A stretch of 64,000 bases of DNA, from contig JABSSW010000061.1 of assembly GCA_018902385.1 (NCBI GenBank), forward strand, positions 186,001 through 250,000, given 5' to 3'. This DNA comes from Physcia stellaris. Taxonomy: Eukaryota; Ascomycota; Lecanoromycetes; Caliciales; Physciaceae. The notes under the pieces were generated by a model. The model worked only from the letters and a program-made list of their open reading frames with translations. It was not told where the DNA came from and ran no database searches. Shown here in pieces: positions 32,270 through 44,512 of this stretch. Numbering within the stretch: the stretch's first letter is position 1; each line of letters starts with the position of its first letter. The translations under genes were made by a program, and so were the position numbers.

Positions 32270-33992
32270 TGCGAGATGGGATAGCTGAGATAGTGCGGGC
32301 GAAGTAGAAGCGATAGATCCGGAGAATAAAGCGCTTACAACTTCATGCGAGCGAGCACGGAAGAGCGGATGGTCGTTGAATTTGATTATGCGCTTAAGCG
32401 TGGGATGGACCTCCTTTTAGTTTTATCCCTTATGCCGGTGCTAACTTTGCCGATATTTCTGTTTAATGTCAATGTCTTTGAGCTGTCGAATTTAGGATGG
32501 AAAATGCGAAGGGATCTACTTATCTCACCACGCAGATCATATGTTAGCCCGACGGGCAGATTGATCCGATCTACATGCTGAGATTAGACCGATAGGCGTT
32601 AATGCGAGCAGCAAAAGGTTTAACATGATGCAGTACATCTAGATCTTTAAAAGCTCCATTTGCTGCCGATGAGACGTCTATATTGCCTTGGCATGCACAT
32701 GGACAGCGAGCCATGCCGAACCATGGTATGAATATCAAGATACTAAGATCAAGGTGATGTATTGAGCAGCTAAAGCTGCCATTCTTGAACAATTATTCAC
32801 GTGGAGACTCATTGATGACTTTGTGTCTACACGGACTGTGGGCCCTCCAATGAGCATATGAGGCCAGGGAGAGCAGCTTCTCGAGCCTATTACTTTCCTG
32901 AACTCCGCGGCCGAGCATATGGAGCAGATGAGAGAAGTTTCCGAGGAGTTAAAACCTCTCGAAGTCTATGTGCGAACCTCGAATAAGTGAGTGAGCGAGA
33001 GAAAGAAGAGACACAGGAATGAGAATTCATTAAGTTGGTGCGAAGATCTCTTTTTCACTTGGATGTTGCCATGAACCCAACCAGGCTCATCTCGTCACAC
33101 CTGCATTAATATGCCTGTCTTACATGGGGGATTTGAAATCTTTTTCGAGGGACCTTTTCCGGGCTGCTTCCGGGCCTCCTCCCGATGGACGCTAGGTGTA
33201 TTCTAGCAGGGCATGGGTAGATTAAGTAGCCAAAATCGCTTGAACCATTAGCACCAAGGGTTTCACTTTAAGGCACATCGACATTGGTCTTATATCGAAG
33301 CCAGGTCTGCAATATGAACCATATCCTTTCACAGCGGAACAATTTTCCCAGGTCCACCCCAACATCCTCCCGGTTCTCTCACTGTCAATCAGATAAACTT
33401 GGTTAGAGAAAATACACGGCCCTCTCTTGGTCACTTTGTGATCCATATTATCGCCTCAGCGGTAGTCATTCCGGCATCATCCAGAGAACAACAGTCTACC
33501 ACGGGCTGTTGGTCCCAGCGAGATCGTTCACATATTACTGCGAGGCTATGCAGATTCGCGTAAAGTCTTGATAGCTTCTTCTCTTGAAGGCTAGGGTATC
33601 GGACATCCGAGCCTTGATGGAATTATGTGTGGATTGGAATGGATCCTTATGGTGCCAAGGATCTACCAATTATAATACGTTGCATCCATCAAGGTCGCTA
33701 ATTTTTGCCCCTCTTGGCATGACGGCTAGTATTGTGGCTTGAGTCCAGACACCATTTTAGGAGAGTTGATGAATTTCCCGCTCTGTTTCATGGCACAAAG
33801 ATCATATTGTTTTTCCCTGTCGCCCCAAAGAGGCACCAAACTGGAAGTAGATGCAAAGCTAGCGAAGTTTAACAACGCCCACGGATTTTGCAAGCAGAGT
33901 GCGGAGATGGGGCGAAGATATATAATGGCATCCCTCAAAGAGCGAAAGTGGCAGTCCTTCCTCCATATATTTTTCGAAAACAGTCTACCATC
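32270..33992. other. Intergenic, no gene recognised
   Basis: No coding content with recognisable domains on either strand, and no repeats noticed. The last 300 bases are the probable promoter of the following secreted protein. Confidence 0.4.
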
Positions 33993-34846
33993 ATGATTCC
34001 GATCCGGCTTAACCCTCGACTCGTCGGCATCCTTGCCTTCGTAACAGGTTCGAGCGCAGTCTTGACACCATTGGAGTTTCTTGATAAGCGAGCGGTATGC
34101 AATTCGGATAACTGTCTCCGAGCACTGAAAGCGGAACCCTCACCGGCGAGTGCCTTCTGTTCGACGTATACCACTTCATCTGTCACCGCAACAACCGGTA
34201 TCCCTACCTACATACCGACGACCTGTGCTCCATCCCGAATCTCGAGCGCATGCTCGTGTTTTGCCACCCCAACCGCGTCTCCTACAGCTTGCCCCACGGG
34301 GCAGGTCATCGTCAATCCAGACTTCTATGACTGCGACGCAAACGGCTCGTGTGGCCCAACTTTAGCGCCCTGGACCATCACCCATCTTGCCAGCACTTCC
34401 GGTTGTGACCTGATCACAGGTTGCTATTCATGCGCTTACGATCAAGACCCTAGTTCTGTGTAAGTTATTGCAGAAGACTTTCAAACGGCAGTGTCAATAC
34501 TTACAATTTAATTTTTGGAAGCGGCTGCCAATCTCCTGCCGGCGGAATGCTTGATCATATCAGTCAGTCTCTGACATTGTGTCCCGGCCGCAACTACACC
34601 CTCTCTGTCCATGTCGGGGACACAGATCCATCTCGGACCGACTTTCCTGCTTTCAAGGTCTATCTCGACAACCAGGTTTTGATTTCCAAGCAGCCACCGT
34701 GCTCGAGCCGATATCCCTGTGAAGTGCGCACATCTGGTTACTCTTATTATCGCGAGGTTACAGCCACTGTGACGGGGCCCGCCAGTGGCAAAGGGACTTT
34801 GATCATCGAGGTGTCAGCCACAGGACAGACCGGGGGACAGGGTTGA
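33993..34846 (+). CDS. Secreted surface protein with CNSDNCLRAL motif
   Basis: Two exons, 33993-34459 and 34522-34846, flank a 62-base intron (GTAAGT..AG) and give 263 residues. The signal peptide MIPIRLNPRLVGILAFVTGS is followed by LDKR, a likely Kex2 site. Then comes AVCNSDNCLRALKAEPS, an N-terminal motif common in fungal secreted proteins. A Thr/Ser/Pro/Cys-rich spacer (SACSCFATPTASPTACPTG) leads to a beta-rich domain starting VIVNPDFYDC and continuing into exon 2 (SLTLCPGRNYTLSVHVGD, KVYLDNQVL, GKGTLIIEVSA). This second part resembles carbohydrate-binding-like beta-sandwiches. The likely location is the cell wall or outside the cell. It is the last gene before the AT-rich block. Confidence 0.82.
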
Positions 34847-35490
34847 GGAAGACACTCTTTGATACCATTACATTGATATCTCAGTAAGCTTGATGTGACA
34901 GAAAGTGTGAGGGCCATAATGAAGATCCGGTTGATACGCCGTACGAGTGGATGCCAATAATCCGACCTTGCTTGAGACATATCATCACTGCTAGCAATTA
35001 GCACATTCGACTTCTCGGCATGTTAACAGGGGTGGATGCACTAGATGTCGATGATAGATGGATACTGATCGGTCGCAATTCTACCCCTGGAATCTTTCCA
35101 GGCTGCCAGTACACGCACACCCCATTTCGGTACGCGTACATCTTGTGTCTCAACTCTCAGCACATACATATTTTGATCTTCATATACCAACCGATGTATC
35201 TATTTATTTAAGAGTGTGCCAGTCGACTTTGTAGAATCAAATGAGTGGAATCCAACGACTCGAAAATGCAAGTAATCAGTTCGAAGCGCGTCAAATTATT
35301 GGGATTCAAAATTTTGGCGGTAGCCGGAGGTCAGAGAACATGGAGTTCTTAGTAATACGCAGGGGCGATATAATAGAGCACTCATAACGACTGTAATCTG
35401 GTCAGGATATCGTGATTCTGAGAAGTCATTCTTGTTATTTCGTAGATGTGCTACGGGCGAATTTCTAGTAGTCTACTGTCAAGCAATTGA
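34847..35490. other. Transition zone to AT-rich DNA
   Basis: No gene is seen. Composition is still normal to about 35,470 and changes sharply near 35,500. Confidence 0.5.
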
Positions 35491-36326
35491 GATGCGTCAC
35501 GTGACATCACGCTCATTGATCAATTATCGATTTCTTGTTTCTAATCTCAACAATCAATTGATTTCAATTGATTTTCGATTAATAACGTTTGATTAATTAT
35601 CAATAAATTCGTTCATTCGTTTATTCGATTTGATTACATATTCAACATTGATATAATTTCACATCGTTAAACAATTAAATGAAACGAATTTTTAATTTTG
35701 ATATCGATTTCGATGTTTTTTACATTGAATATTTATGTCATTTTACGAATATAAAATGCAAATTTGTAAAACTAAATGATCAATCAAAAATCGTCAAAAA
35801 TTTAATAATTAATGCGCATTTCAATGACATTAAATGTTAAAAATTATGTAAAATAACATTTCATAAAACAACATGCAAACAATGATTTATTTATTTAGAA
35901 ATTTTACAATTATAAATTCGAATTATGTTTAATTGTTACATTCAATACGTAATTTATTTAATTATCAATATTTTTAACATTTGATTGTTTCGACAAATTA
36001 ACACGAAAAATCAAAACATCGCGAAAACATTTTTTTGTTTACATTTTTTTACAATCAACAACAATCAAAAAATTTTTTTTTTTATTCGTTCGTTCAACAC
36101 GATGACGAATACGAAACGAAAATTCAAATTGAATTTTTTCAAAAATTGAAACGCGTGATTTTCGATCGTACGAATCAAAATCACAAAATATTCGATTTGA
36201 AATTTTATCGATTTATTCAATCATATTAAATCAATAAAAAAAATTCAATTTTTAAAATTCAATTTTGACACACAACAAAGTGCAAATTTTAACGAAAAAC
36301 ATGTTCGATACAAAATAACAACATCG
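35491..36326 (+). mobile_element. Saturated AT-rich host sequence, left of element A
   Basis: Almost every C is followed by A or G. It ends at the CATCG target duplication of element A. It is probably the left part of the same decayed Copia element that continues at 42,760, but only composition supports this link. Confidence 0.45.
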
Positions 36327-36522
36327 TGTGACGAGCGTGCATCGAATTCAACATCTGACAGAACTAACATTTTTATTTTATCACATCGAGTGACAGAGTC
36401 GGAATTCGTTTATGATCAAATCTTCTACATATGTTCTGGCAGATTTACTAGATATTTGCTTTTCATTTCGATATTCTCGTGTAGTTATGTATTAGTATCA
36501 TATCAATGCATGACATTTCACA
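36327..36522 (+). repeat. Left LTR of element A
   Basis: 196 bases, starting TGTGACGAGCG and ending ATTTCACA. It differs from the right copy at 11 positions, all transitions. Confidence 0.92.
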
Positions 36523-38114
36523 TTATATCGAAGTCATTCTAATTTCTTCAAGCTGCTCGAGATACGACAGCTTATTCAATAAACAAAATCTCAAACAAAC
36601 GCGAAGATTTAAGACGTCATCAAATTTTAGACGTGCAGCGAGAACGACGTAATTCTGTTCACGTGAGATCGAAAGTCTAGACGATCTGAGTGAAAACAAC
36701 GAAGCTCTACTTCACTCAGATCATTTCTCAGGAAACAGCGATTTCGAGTGTGAACTTTCACGAAAGAATCATTTCGATATAGCGAGAACGAGATTGTTTT
36801 GCTATTGATCGAAGCGACGATTGTTTGATATTTTCGAGCGTGATACGCATTCATTTAATCGACAGATCATGTAAATGACGTTCGAAGTCACTTGTGACAG
36901 CATAATCATTAAACAATAAATCAAATTTAGATCATCAAATCAACGAATCTCTTTACATCACGAAAACATCATATCAGAAATACTCGATCAGAGATCGGAT
37001 CAGAAATCTCATTATTCGATCAAAAATTTTCGATCGAATCTTCATCTTTTCGGTCGAATTCGAATCATCTATCTTTTTCGAGAATTCTTCAGAATCAGAT
37101 CTATTTTATTAGCAACTCGATCATTCTTTTTTTGCTGCTCGATAGTTTCAATACTCAATTAGAAAGTTTCGAAACACTTCGTCGATCTCTCGACATCGAA
37201 GCTATTCTATTATTTTGAGAGTCAGATCGAAAACATACTCATCGATTTATCAATTCAGTGTCATTCTTCTATTTCGGTGATAGATTTCATATTCAATCAG
37301 AAAAATCAATATCATCTCGAGTTTAAAAACTTTCAATATTCACATTGTTTCAATATCGAGATCATTTATTTCTTTGAAGAACATTGCGAAATTATATTTG
37401 TCTTTCTCAGTGAACGATCACATTCTTTGATTTCGACGATAGTTTCAATATCGATCAGAAAAATTGTTCAAATTTTCATCAACGTTTGATATTGCAATCA
37501 TTCTTTTCACTCGAGAGTCTTTCGATATTCTATTTATTTGTTTAGCAAATCAGCATCTGTCTTCTGTATCGATGTTGAATTTAACATCAGATTTTCAAAA
37601 TTTTGCATTAAAGATTATTGCATTCGAAACATCACGAATTTTCTAGAACGCTCTGTCTCAGCATTCGATATTAATCTCATTCGAGTTGTTTGAAAATATT
37701 CAAGAATCACATTTGTTTGTCTAGCAAATCGGTTTTGATTTTCAGTTTCTGCGATGAAGTCAATATCATTTTCATTCGAAAAACTCATATCATTTCTTCA
37801 GAATTCTTTCACATTTTACACGTCGAAGAATCAGTTCGAAAACGTATCTAATTTTTTAGCAATTGATTTTTTTCTCTTTCGCGTCAACGATGACATCAGA
37901 GTCAACGTGCGAAATCTTCGAAAATTCAACAGTTTCTGTCTTAATTGCTTCATCTACTCCATCTGCTTCACAGAAACAATCGAAACAACAAAAGTTTGAA
38001 AACTCAATTTCAGATCGTTGTCAATGATGTCAATTAGCTTACGAGATTTGAAACTCACATCGTTTTCAATATTCTTCATGTGCTGCTCGAAATCAACAAG
38101 CATACGAATTCGTT

Positions 38115-41105
38115 TTGCAATTTCTTGAAGAACATGCGAACGAAATCATCGAGAAATCAACAATATCTACTTCATTTGCTTCGTCGAAACAACAGAAGCT
38201 GAACATCTCATCTGAGAATCTGAAAATAATCAAGAAAACTAAGACTAATGCTGTCAAGAATGCAAAGCGAGTCAAGTCAAAAACTTTGAAAATTCAAAAA
38301 GTTGCAAAGTCAACATCAAATTTTCAGAATATCGATATTTTCAATTCAACGCTCACATGCGAGAATCGACGATTCAGTGAAATCACGAATTTCTTGCAAC
38401 ATCTTCAACAATGTCAGCATTTGTATCGAAAGTCAAATCTGTTTACGTTGTTGCTCGTTTGTCTTTGGAATTTCGCTTTCGATATCTGATTCGATAGACA
38501 AACAATCATGAAATCAACATCACTAAGTGAGTGAATTGAAATTTTACGAGTCGATTTCGCGAATGCTTCATTCGCAAAGATCAAAACTTCGAAAATGATT
38601 TGCATGCGTTGTGATTCAAATTTCAATTTCAAAGACGAACTTCGCAATCATGTACGCAATCAACATGCGAAAAAGTCGATCAGCAGTTCGAATTTCATGA
38701 TCAATACAGTCAAATCAGCATGCGAGATCGTCGAGAAGTCAACAATCATTTGTTTGCTCGATTCGTTTGCTTTGCAAGAATCGCTTGTTCTTTTCGCAAC
38801 ATCACGAAAACATATATCGAAATCTGAGATAGTTTTCGAAACGATTATCTCATCAACGAGTTCGATTCTCTCGATCGCGACAATCAATAATGCACTACAA
38901 TCGATGAAGAACGAGTTAATTCAATGTTCTTTTGCTTCGTGAATCTTCATTTCAACGCTCGAGTCAAAAGATCAGAAAATTTTTGTTCGAAAGTTTGCAA
39001 CATCTAGTCAAATACTCGAAATTGCATCAATTTTCAAATCAATCATTTCATCAAAGTGTTTGAGTTTCTCGTCTCTTACATTTGAATACATATCAGAATC
39101 AACAAAGAATGCATTTATTCAACGTTTTCGCGATTCGTCGAAGCTGCAAGTTTTTATTGCAACATCAAAGCAAATATTTGAGTCAACATTGATCTTCGAA
39201 ACAATCACTTCATCGAAAATCTCGCATTTTTCATTCAGTGCATCAGAAACTGTATCAGAGTCGATGAAGAACACGTCAATTCAATGTTCATTTACTTCGT
39301 CGAGATCATCATCTTCTCAAACGTTCGAATCGAAATTTCAAGAAATTTCTGTTTGAAAGCTGTCAAAATTCTGCTCATCTCTTTCAATCGATACAGTCAA
39401 GTCAGTATGCGAAACCAAAAAGAAATCAACAGTCATTGAAACGTTCGCTCTGCAAGCTTTCGAAATCGCTTCGTCGAAAAATTCAAATCTTCAAATTGAA
39501 ATACTCAAGATAATATCAAAATCGATGAAGATTGAATCAAATCAATGCTCTTCTGTTTCGATGTTCTCACTTTCTCAAACGTACGATTCAGAACATCAAA
39601 ATATCTGTGTTCAGAAATTTTCAGAATTTTGCTCGTCTTTCACAAGCTTTACATTCAAGTCAGTATGTGAAAGCAAAAAAAATTCAGCTGTTATTTGCTC
39701 GTCTGTTTCGTTTATTTCGCAGAAATCATTTATTTTTCGTTCAGTTTTCAAGAAGAGTTGTTCTATTTGTCGAATCAATGTTTCTTCAATTCAAAAACAT
39801 TATCTCGAATCTTCTTCGTGCCATGAAGCACTACGTTATAGAGTGAAGCAACAATTCGCTCGTCGTGCACATCAACGAGAGCAAAAAATTCAAAAACAAG
39901 TCGAGTTGATCGAGCAAAACGCTCAAAAGCAAACAGAGATTGAAAAAGTCATTGATCAGCTCGTCAAGAACTCTCATCTCTCTATCAATGCAGTCAATTT
40001 CGTATGCAAAATCGAGAGAACAACAGAATCAACGAAGAGATCAGCAACATGTCGACGTTGCAATCAAATATTCAACTTCAATAACAAGTTTCACGAGCAT
40101 ATACGCGAACATCATGCTCGAAAAACTGTCAAAAGTTTGAATTTTCGAATCTCTACATCAGAATTCGCATACAAAATCATTGAAAAATCAGCAAACATTC
40201 GCTCGTCTATTTCGTCTGTTTCGCAGAAATCGTCTACTTTTCTCGCAACACCAAAAAGTCAAAACATTTGATCTTTCATAATTTTCGAATCAGTCATCGC
40301 ATCAACGCGTTCGTGTTTTTCTTTTGCGACACTCGAAATTGCATCAAAGCGAAAAGAGATTGCAACGTTCAAATGTTCGTTTATTTCGTCTACATCTTCT
40401 CAAGAGTCGATTCGAAAACATCAAAGATTTCACATTCAAAAGTTCTATTTGATTGCGAATGATCTGAATCGCATGTTTGTTGAAAAGTCAAAATCATTTG
40501 ATTTGCGACAACATCATAATCGTCGTTCTTCTCAACAGAGTTTCGATATTCGTCAATCTCGCTCGATCAAATTTTATCTCACTATCGATGATCTGATTCG
40601 CATGTTTCGTGAAAAGTCTAAATCATTTGATTTACATTCGTATCAAAAAAACTCTGTTTCTTCGCAACGTTTCGACGATAGTTCATTTCGTCGATCACGC
40701 TTCTTCATGCATCAATCACGAATAATCTTTTACTTCATGTCTGCAGTCAATCAGAGAGCACCGATTAGTCAGAGTCTGAAAAGCTCAAAATCGAAAACTT
40801 CGAAGCAGTACACGTTCGCGAAATCTACTCGCATTGCTTTTGCTTCTGCTTCTGTTTTGTCTGAGAAATCGACTTTTTCGTCATACAAAATGGCAGACAT
40901 CTTTTGCATCAAATCACGATCTACGTTTTCATCGTTTTTTTCATTTTCGATTTCAGATCACGTTTGTTGCATCTGCTTCGATCATTTCAGTTTTCGCAAT
41001 GATCGATTCAACTATCTACGTTTTAGTCAACGATACTCTTCGAATCGCCATTCGATGAGAGAAATGAGAGAGATGAATTTGCTTTGCGAAATGACTAAAC
41101 AATGA
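38115..41105 (+). pseudogene. Element A coding region with degenerate C2H2 motifs and repeated modules
   Basis: Broken plus-strand frames. Zinc-finger-like motifs of the form CxxC...HxxxxH recur: CMRCDSNFNFKDELRNHVRN (about 38,600), CSICRINVSSIQKHYLES (about 39,755) and CRRCNQIFNFNNKFHEHIRE (about 40,050). A Ser/Thr/Phe-rich module of roughly 80 residues (pattern FETI.SS...SMKN..IQCS) repeats near 38.8, 39.1-39.35 and 39.5 kb. DLNRMFVEKSKSFDLRQH and DLIRMFREKSKSFDLHSY form a tandem pair near 40.45-40.64 kb. The similar finger in element B (CRMCKIDFYFNNKLHRHVRI) suggests a shared retrotransposon gag-side origin. Confidence 0.55.
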
Positions 41106-42558
41106 ACTGTATCGTTTACAATCAATCAATAAACGTCGTTTATTCGTTAGATGTTTATCTTCATGACGAGTTTCATTGCTTTTTCGCGATTCTATTTCGA
41201 TATTATCGCTTTCACATTGTTTACAGTCAGAATTTACGGCGCATAGAGAGCTGAATCGTGTCAAAAACATTTTCAGAGACTATCGCTCGATCTTATTGAA
41301 CGTTGAAAAGATAGATGTCATGCAAGATATATGAATAAACAGTTGTTTGAGATCAGAATGCTACATACAAATGAGTCAACAAGATTCTCAACAAGATTCT
41401 CAATTGTTTACTAATGATCAACGGAGTTATCTATGAGACTCGCAAAAACTATCTATTTTTCAAAAGATTTATTGCATACACGTTCTATTGAATGAATTGT
41501 ACACATCGACTATCGCATGCGCTCAAATATCGATGCGTTAATCGATGTTACGCGAGTTCTATTAATACAGTGAAATTGCTCGTCTCATTGTATAATCGAT
41601 TTGATGTTGCAAAAATTCAACGTCTACATTAATGTGAAACGTCTACATTAATGTTTTCATTACATACAAAAGTTCGAGTCTTCGATTCTTTACACTCTAA
41701 ACTATCTATTAGACTTTGAAGAAGCAAACTCTCGATCGTCTGTTTACTTCATCATTTACGTCATCGTTTGCATCTTTTGCGAGTCAAATTGCTGCGAGTT
41801 GACTGTAAATCAATCTTTTTATCAATTGCAATGATTTTGATTTCAAATATCTCGCATAGATTTGCATCTGCTATCAAAATACAGATATCTTTACTCACAT
41901 CGAAAGTTTGATAGAAGCGAATCGCTATCTTGATCAGAAACTCAGAGCGTTGAGCAATCTCTTCGTCTCGATCAGTCTGCTTCAAAATTTTCGAATTTCA
42001 AATACTTTCAAATGATCTATTTTATCACTTACTCGCAGATATCATGATTCATGTCTCGCAATCAGATTTCGAATTGAAATTCGAGAACGTTTTCATCTTT
42101 TTTACTCTGTATTTGTACTATCTATTAATGAATTTCGCATGCATGTTCAAAGATCTGTCAGAGAAAACGTCTTTTCATCATACGAAATGACGCGATATTT
42201 TCGCATATTTCATGTTTTAATAATTCTTTCACATCGCGATTCAGACGCAAACTTTCTGAAAAATCTACATGCTCAAAGAAAACGATCGTTTCATCATACT
42301 ATTTGCGAAATTTCTCTGACATTCAACGATTTTCGCAAATACAAAGTCAAATAGTTTGCAAAAGTCTTTTTCGTCGTTTTCGTCGTTTTCGCCGATTTCA
42401 TTCCAAATCTCTGTACGTTTTCACGACTGTCGCATTCGTTATGAACTGTACATTTCTAGAAATCAAATCATCAAAATCACGTATTTTGTCGATCGATGAA
42501 AGAAGAAAAAGCAATGAATTATCGCTTCGAAACGAAACTGAGAAAAAACGAAAAATAA

Positions 42559-42754
42559 TGTGACGAGCGTGCATCGAATTCAACATCTAACAAAATTAAC
42601 ATTCTTATTTTATCACATCGGATGACAGAATCGAAATTCGTTTATAATCAAATTTTCTACATATGTTCTGGCAGATTTACTAGATATTTGCTTCTCATTT
42701 CGATATTCTCGTGTAGTTATGTATTAGTATCATATCAATGCATGACATTTCACA
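42559..42754 (+). repeat. Right LTR of element A
   Basis: 196 bases matching the left LTR, followed by the CATCG target copy. Confidence 0.92.
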
Positions 42755-42759
42755 CATCG

Positions 42760-43084
42760 AAATACAAAAAAAAAATTCAAAATTGAAAAAAACAAAAAAA
42801 TTCATAAAAAAAACAATCAATTATATTTACGATACAACAATGATTACAAATTTCAATTTTATTCAAATCGTTGAAATTCATTTATAAATCGTTTTTCGCG
42901 TTTTCAAAACACGTTTTGTATTCATCGATTTCGTCAAAAATTTGAAATTGAAACAACAATACAATCGCATGATCAAAAATTCATTCAATCGTCAAAATAT
43001 CGACGTTTGAATAAACGAATATTGAAAAATGTTAATTTTCGTTAAACAAACGAAAATTGTTGAAATTATCGATAATAAACGTGT
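42760..43084 (+). mobile_element. Copia gag fragment between elements A and B
   Basis: Saturated AT-rich DNA. Its last frame, KIVEIIDNKRV at the edge of element B, continues on the other side of B at 52,910 as YRDFLNVIDKIAFIF when one CGTGT copy is dropped. The pattern resembles Ty1/Copia gag. Confidence 0.6.
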
Positions 43085-43217
43085 TGCTAAAAATAGTCAA
43101 CTACTAAAAATCAATATCAATGAGTGATAAATGAATTGAATTGCTAGCTAAAATGAAAACTTTTCTTAAATACAATTAGTCAGTTTAGCGCGAGTTAACA
43201 ATCATGTGTTCGTATCA
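43085..43217 (-). repeat. 3' LTR of element B (left)
   Basis: 133 bases, plus-strand ends TGCTA and GTATCA. It differs from the other LTR at 13 positions, all C/T before a pyrimidine or G/A after a purine. Confidence 0.95.
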
Positions 43218-43453
43218 ACATTTCGCAACGAGAAAAGTTCAGCGCTCACGTTGATTTCATGTTCATTTTGTTTGTGTTTCATATTCAGCGTCTTTATTCA
43301 ACGTTTTAATTCTTCGTGATCATCTGATTAACGATCGCTTGTCTGTGTTCTCTATTCAGCGTTTTAACTTTTCGTGATCATTTTGCTAACGAGTTTGTAG
43401 TTTTCGTTGATGTATAAATTTCAGCGTCAGCGTTTTGCTCATTCATATTTTAC

Positions 43454-44512
43454 TCAATATTTTTTGAAGACATCGTATTCGATGTTAGTGTTCGATCGAA
43501 AACGCTTTTTGCGAACGACGACGTAATAAACGTTTAGAAAATTGCGATCAACATCTTTGACGATTGAATCGATATGTTGAATTATCAGTTTGATTAAATC
43601 AAAACGTTTGTTGATCAATGTGATTTTCATTTTCGTTTTTTGATTTCGACAGATTCGATACGTTTCGATAAACTCGTCGATTGCGACTTTTTCAGTCGTT
43701 GACATTTGACATTCATCGAAATTTGTCAAAAGAGTCTCGATGCGTTGAAATAACTCAAAAATCTGATTGTCGAAATTTCGTGCGAAATTCAAAAGAATTT
43801 CGACATTTTTTAGTTTTTCGTTGAGCAAAAAGTCATGATATCGAAATTTGCTCAACTGAATATCAATGAGCAATTCGTCGTCATTTTCATCTTTTTTCGA
43901 TTTAAACGTTTTGATGAAATCAATTTTGATACTTTTGTCAATTGCTTTGTCAATGTCGATTGATTTCATGTTTTTTTCGAATATTATTTTTTTGTTGATT
44001 TGCGCGTTATCAGCGTTCTCGTCGTTGTTCAACTTTTTCGATTTTTTCGATTTTTTTTGATTGTTTGTCGATTTTTTTATCAGAATCTCGTTTTCAAAAA
44101 CTTTCTCATTCATCAATTTGTTTTGACGAACTAATAGTTTTGTTTTTTTGCGTCGTTTGATTGCACTGTTTGCAAATTTTTTGATTTTTCTCTTTTTCTG
44201 AATTTTGTTGAGTTTGCTGATTGACATTTCTTCATCGTCGTCGTCGTTTTTGCTAACGACGATTAAGAATATCGATTTTGTTTTGTTGTTATTGACGATT
44301 GAGAATGTTTGCTTTGTTTTGTTGCTACTGACGATAGCAAGAACAATATTGAGATTGACAAAACTGATTGAGTCGAAATCAAAAATGTTATCAAAATTTA
44401 TGATTAATGCATCGTTGAATTCAACAACGATAAAATCATTGTTATTTTGTATTGCGATCGACAATCTTGCTATGATATCACGTTGATTTTTCGATAGATT
44501 ATCATATGTCAT
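43454..44512 (-). CDS. Extra ORF downstream of integrase in element B
   Basis: Uninterrupted 352-codon frame between integrase and the 3' LTR. The N-terminus is MTYDNLSKNQRDIIARLSIA. The middle is strongly basic and Lys/Asn-rich (IQKKRKIKKFANSAIKRRKK). The C-terminal half is helical (KLKNVEILLNFARNFDNQIF, then TTEKVAIDEFIETYRICRNQ) and coiled-coil-like. No known domain. It contains no Gly, Pro or Trp, as expected after RpG-to-RpA change. The survival of the frame is explained by the mutation type and does not imply current function. Accessory 3' ORFs are known in some fungal Gypsy elements; this one is not identified further. Confidence 0.6.
   Translation of the reverse strand: MTYDNLSKNQRDIIARLSIAIQNNNDFIVVEFNDALIINFDNIFDFDSISFVNLNIVLAIVSSNKTKQTFSIVNNNKTKSIFLIVVSKNDDDDEEMSISKLNKIQKKRKIKKFANSAIKRRKKTKLLVRQNKLMNEKVFENEILIKKSTNNQKKSKKSKKLNNDENADNAQINKKIIFEKNMKSIDIDKAIDKSIKIDFIKTFKSKKDENDDELLIDIQLSKFRYHDFLLNEKLKNVEILLNFARNFDNQIFELFQRIETLLTNFDECQMSTTEKVAIDEFIETYRICRNQKTKMKITLINKRFDLIKLIIQHIDSIVKDVDRNFLNVYYVVVRKKRFRSNTNIEYDVFKKY

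Larger units (their letters stand above)
36327..42754 (+). mobile_element. LTR element A, no visible polymerase (6.4 kb)
   Basis: Bounded by two 196-bp direct LTRs that start TG and end CA and by a 5-bp target duplication CATCG (36322-36326 and 42755-42759). A purine-rich tract lies just before the right LTR. The interior has plus-strand open frames but no RT, RNase H or integrase that I can recognise, so it is likely non-autonomous, or its pol has been lost. Mutation is intermediate: CT and AG still occur. Confidence 0.9.

Noticed and set aside
38115-41105. Several plus-strand frames as real host zinc-finger genes
   Set aside because: They lie between two LTRs with target duplications, are broken, and show the mutation footprint.
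43866-44486. Plus-strand Ser/Leu-rich frames opposite the element B extra ORF
   Set aside because: They mirror the Lys/Asn-rich minus-strand frame and have no independent support.
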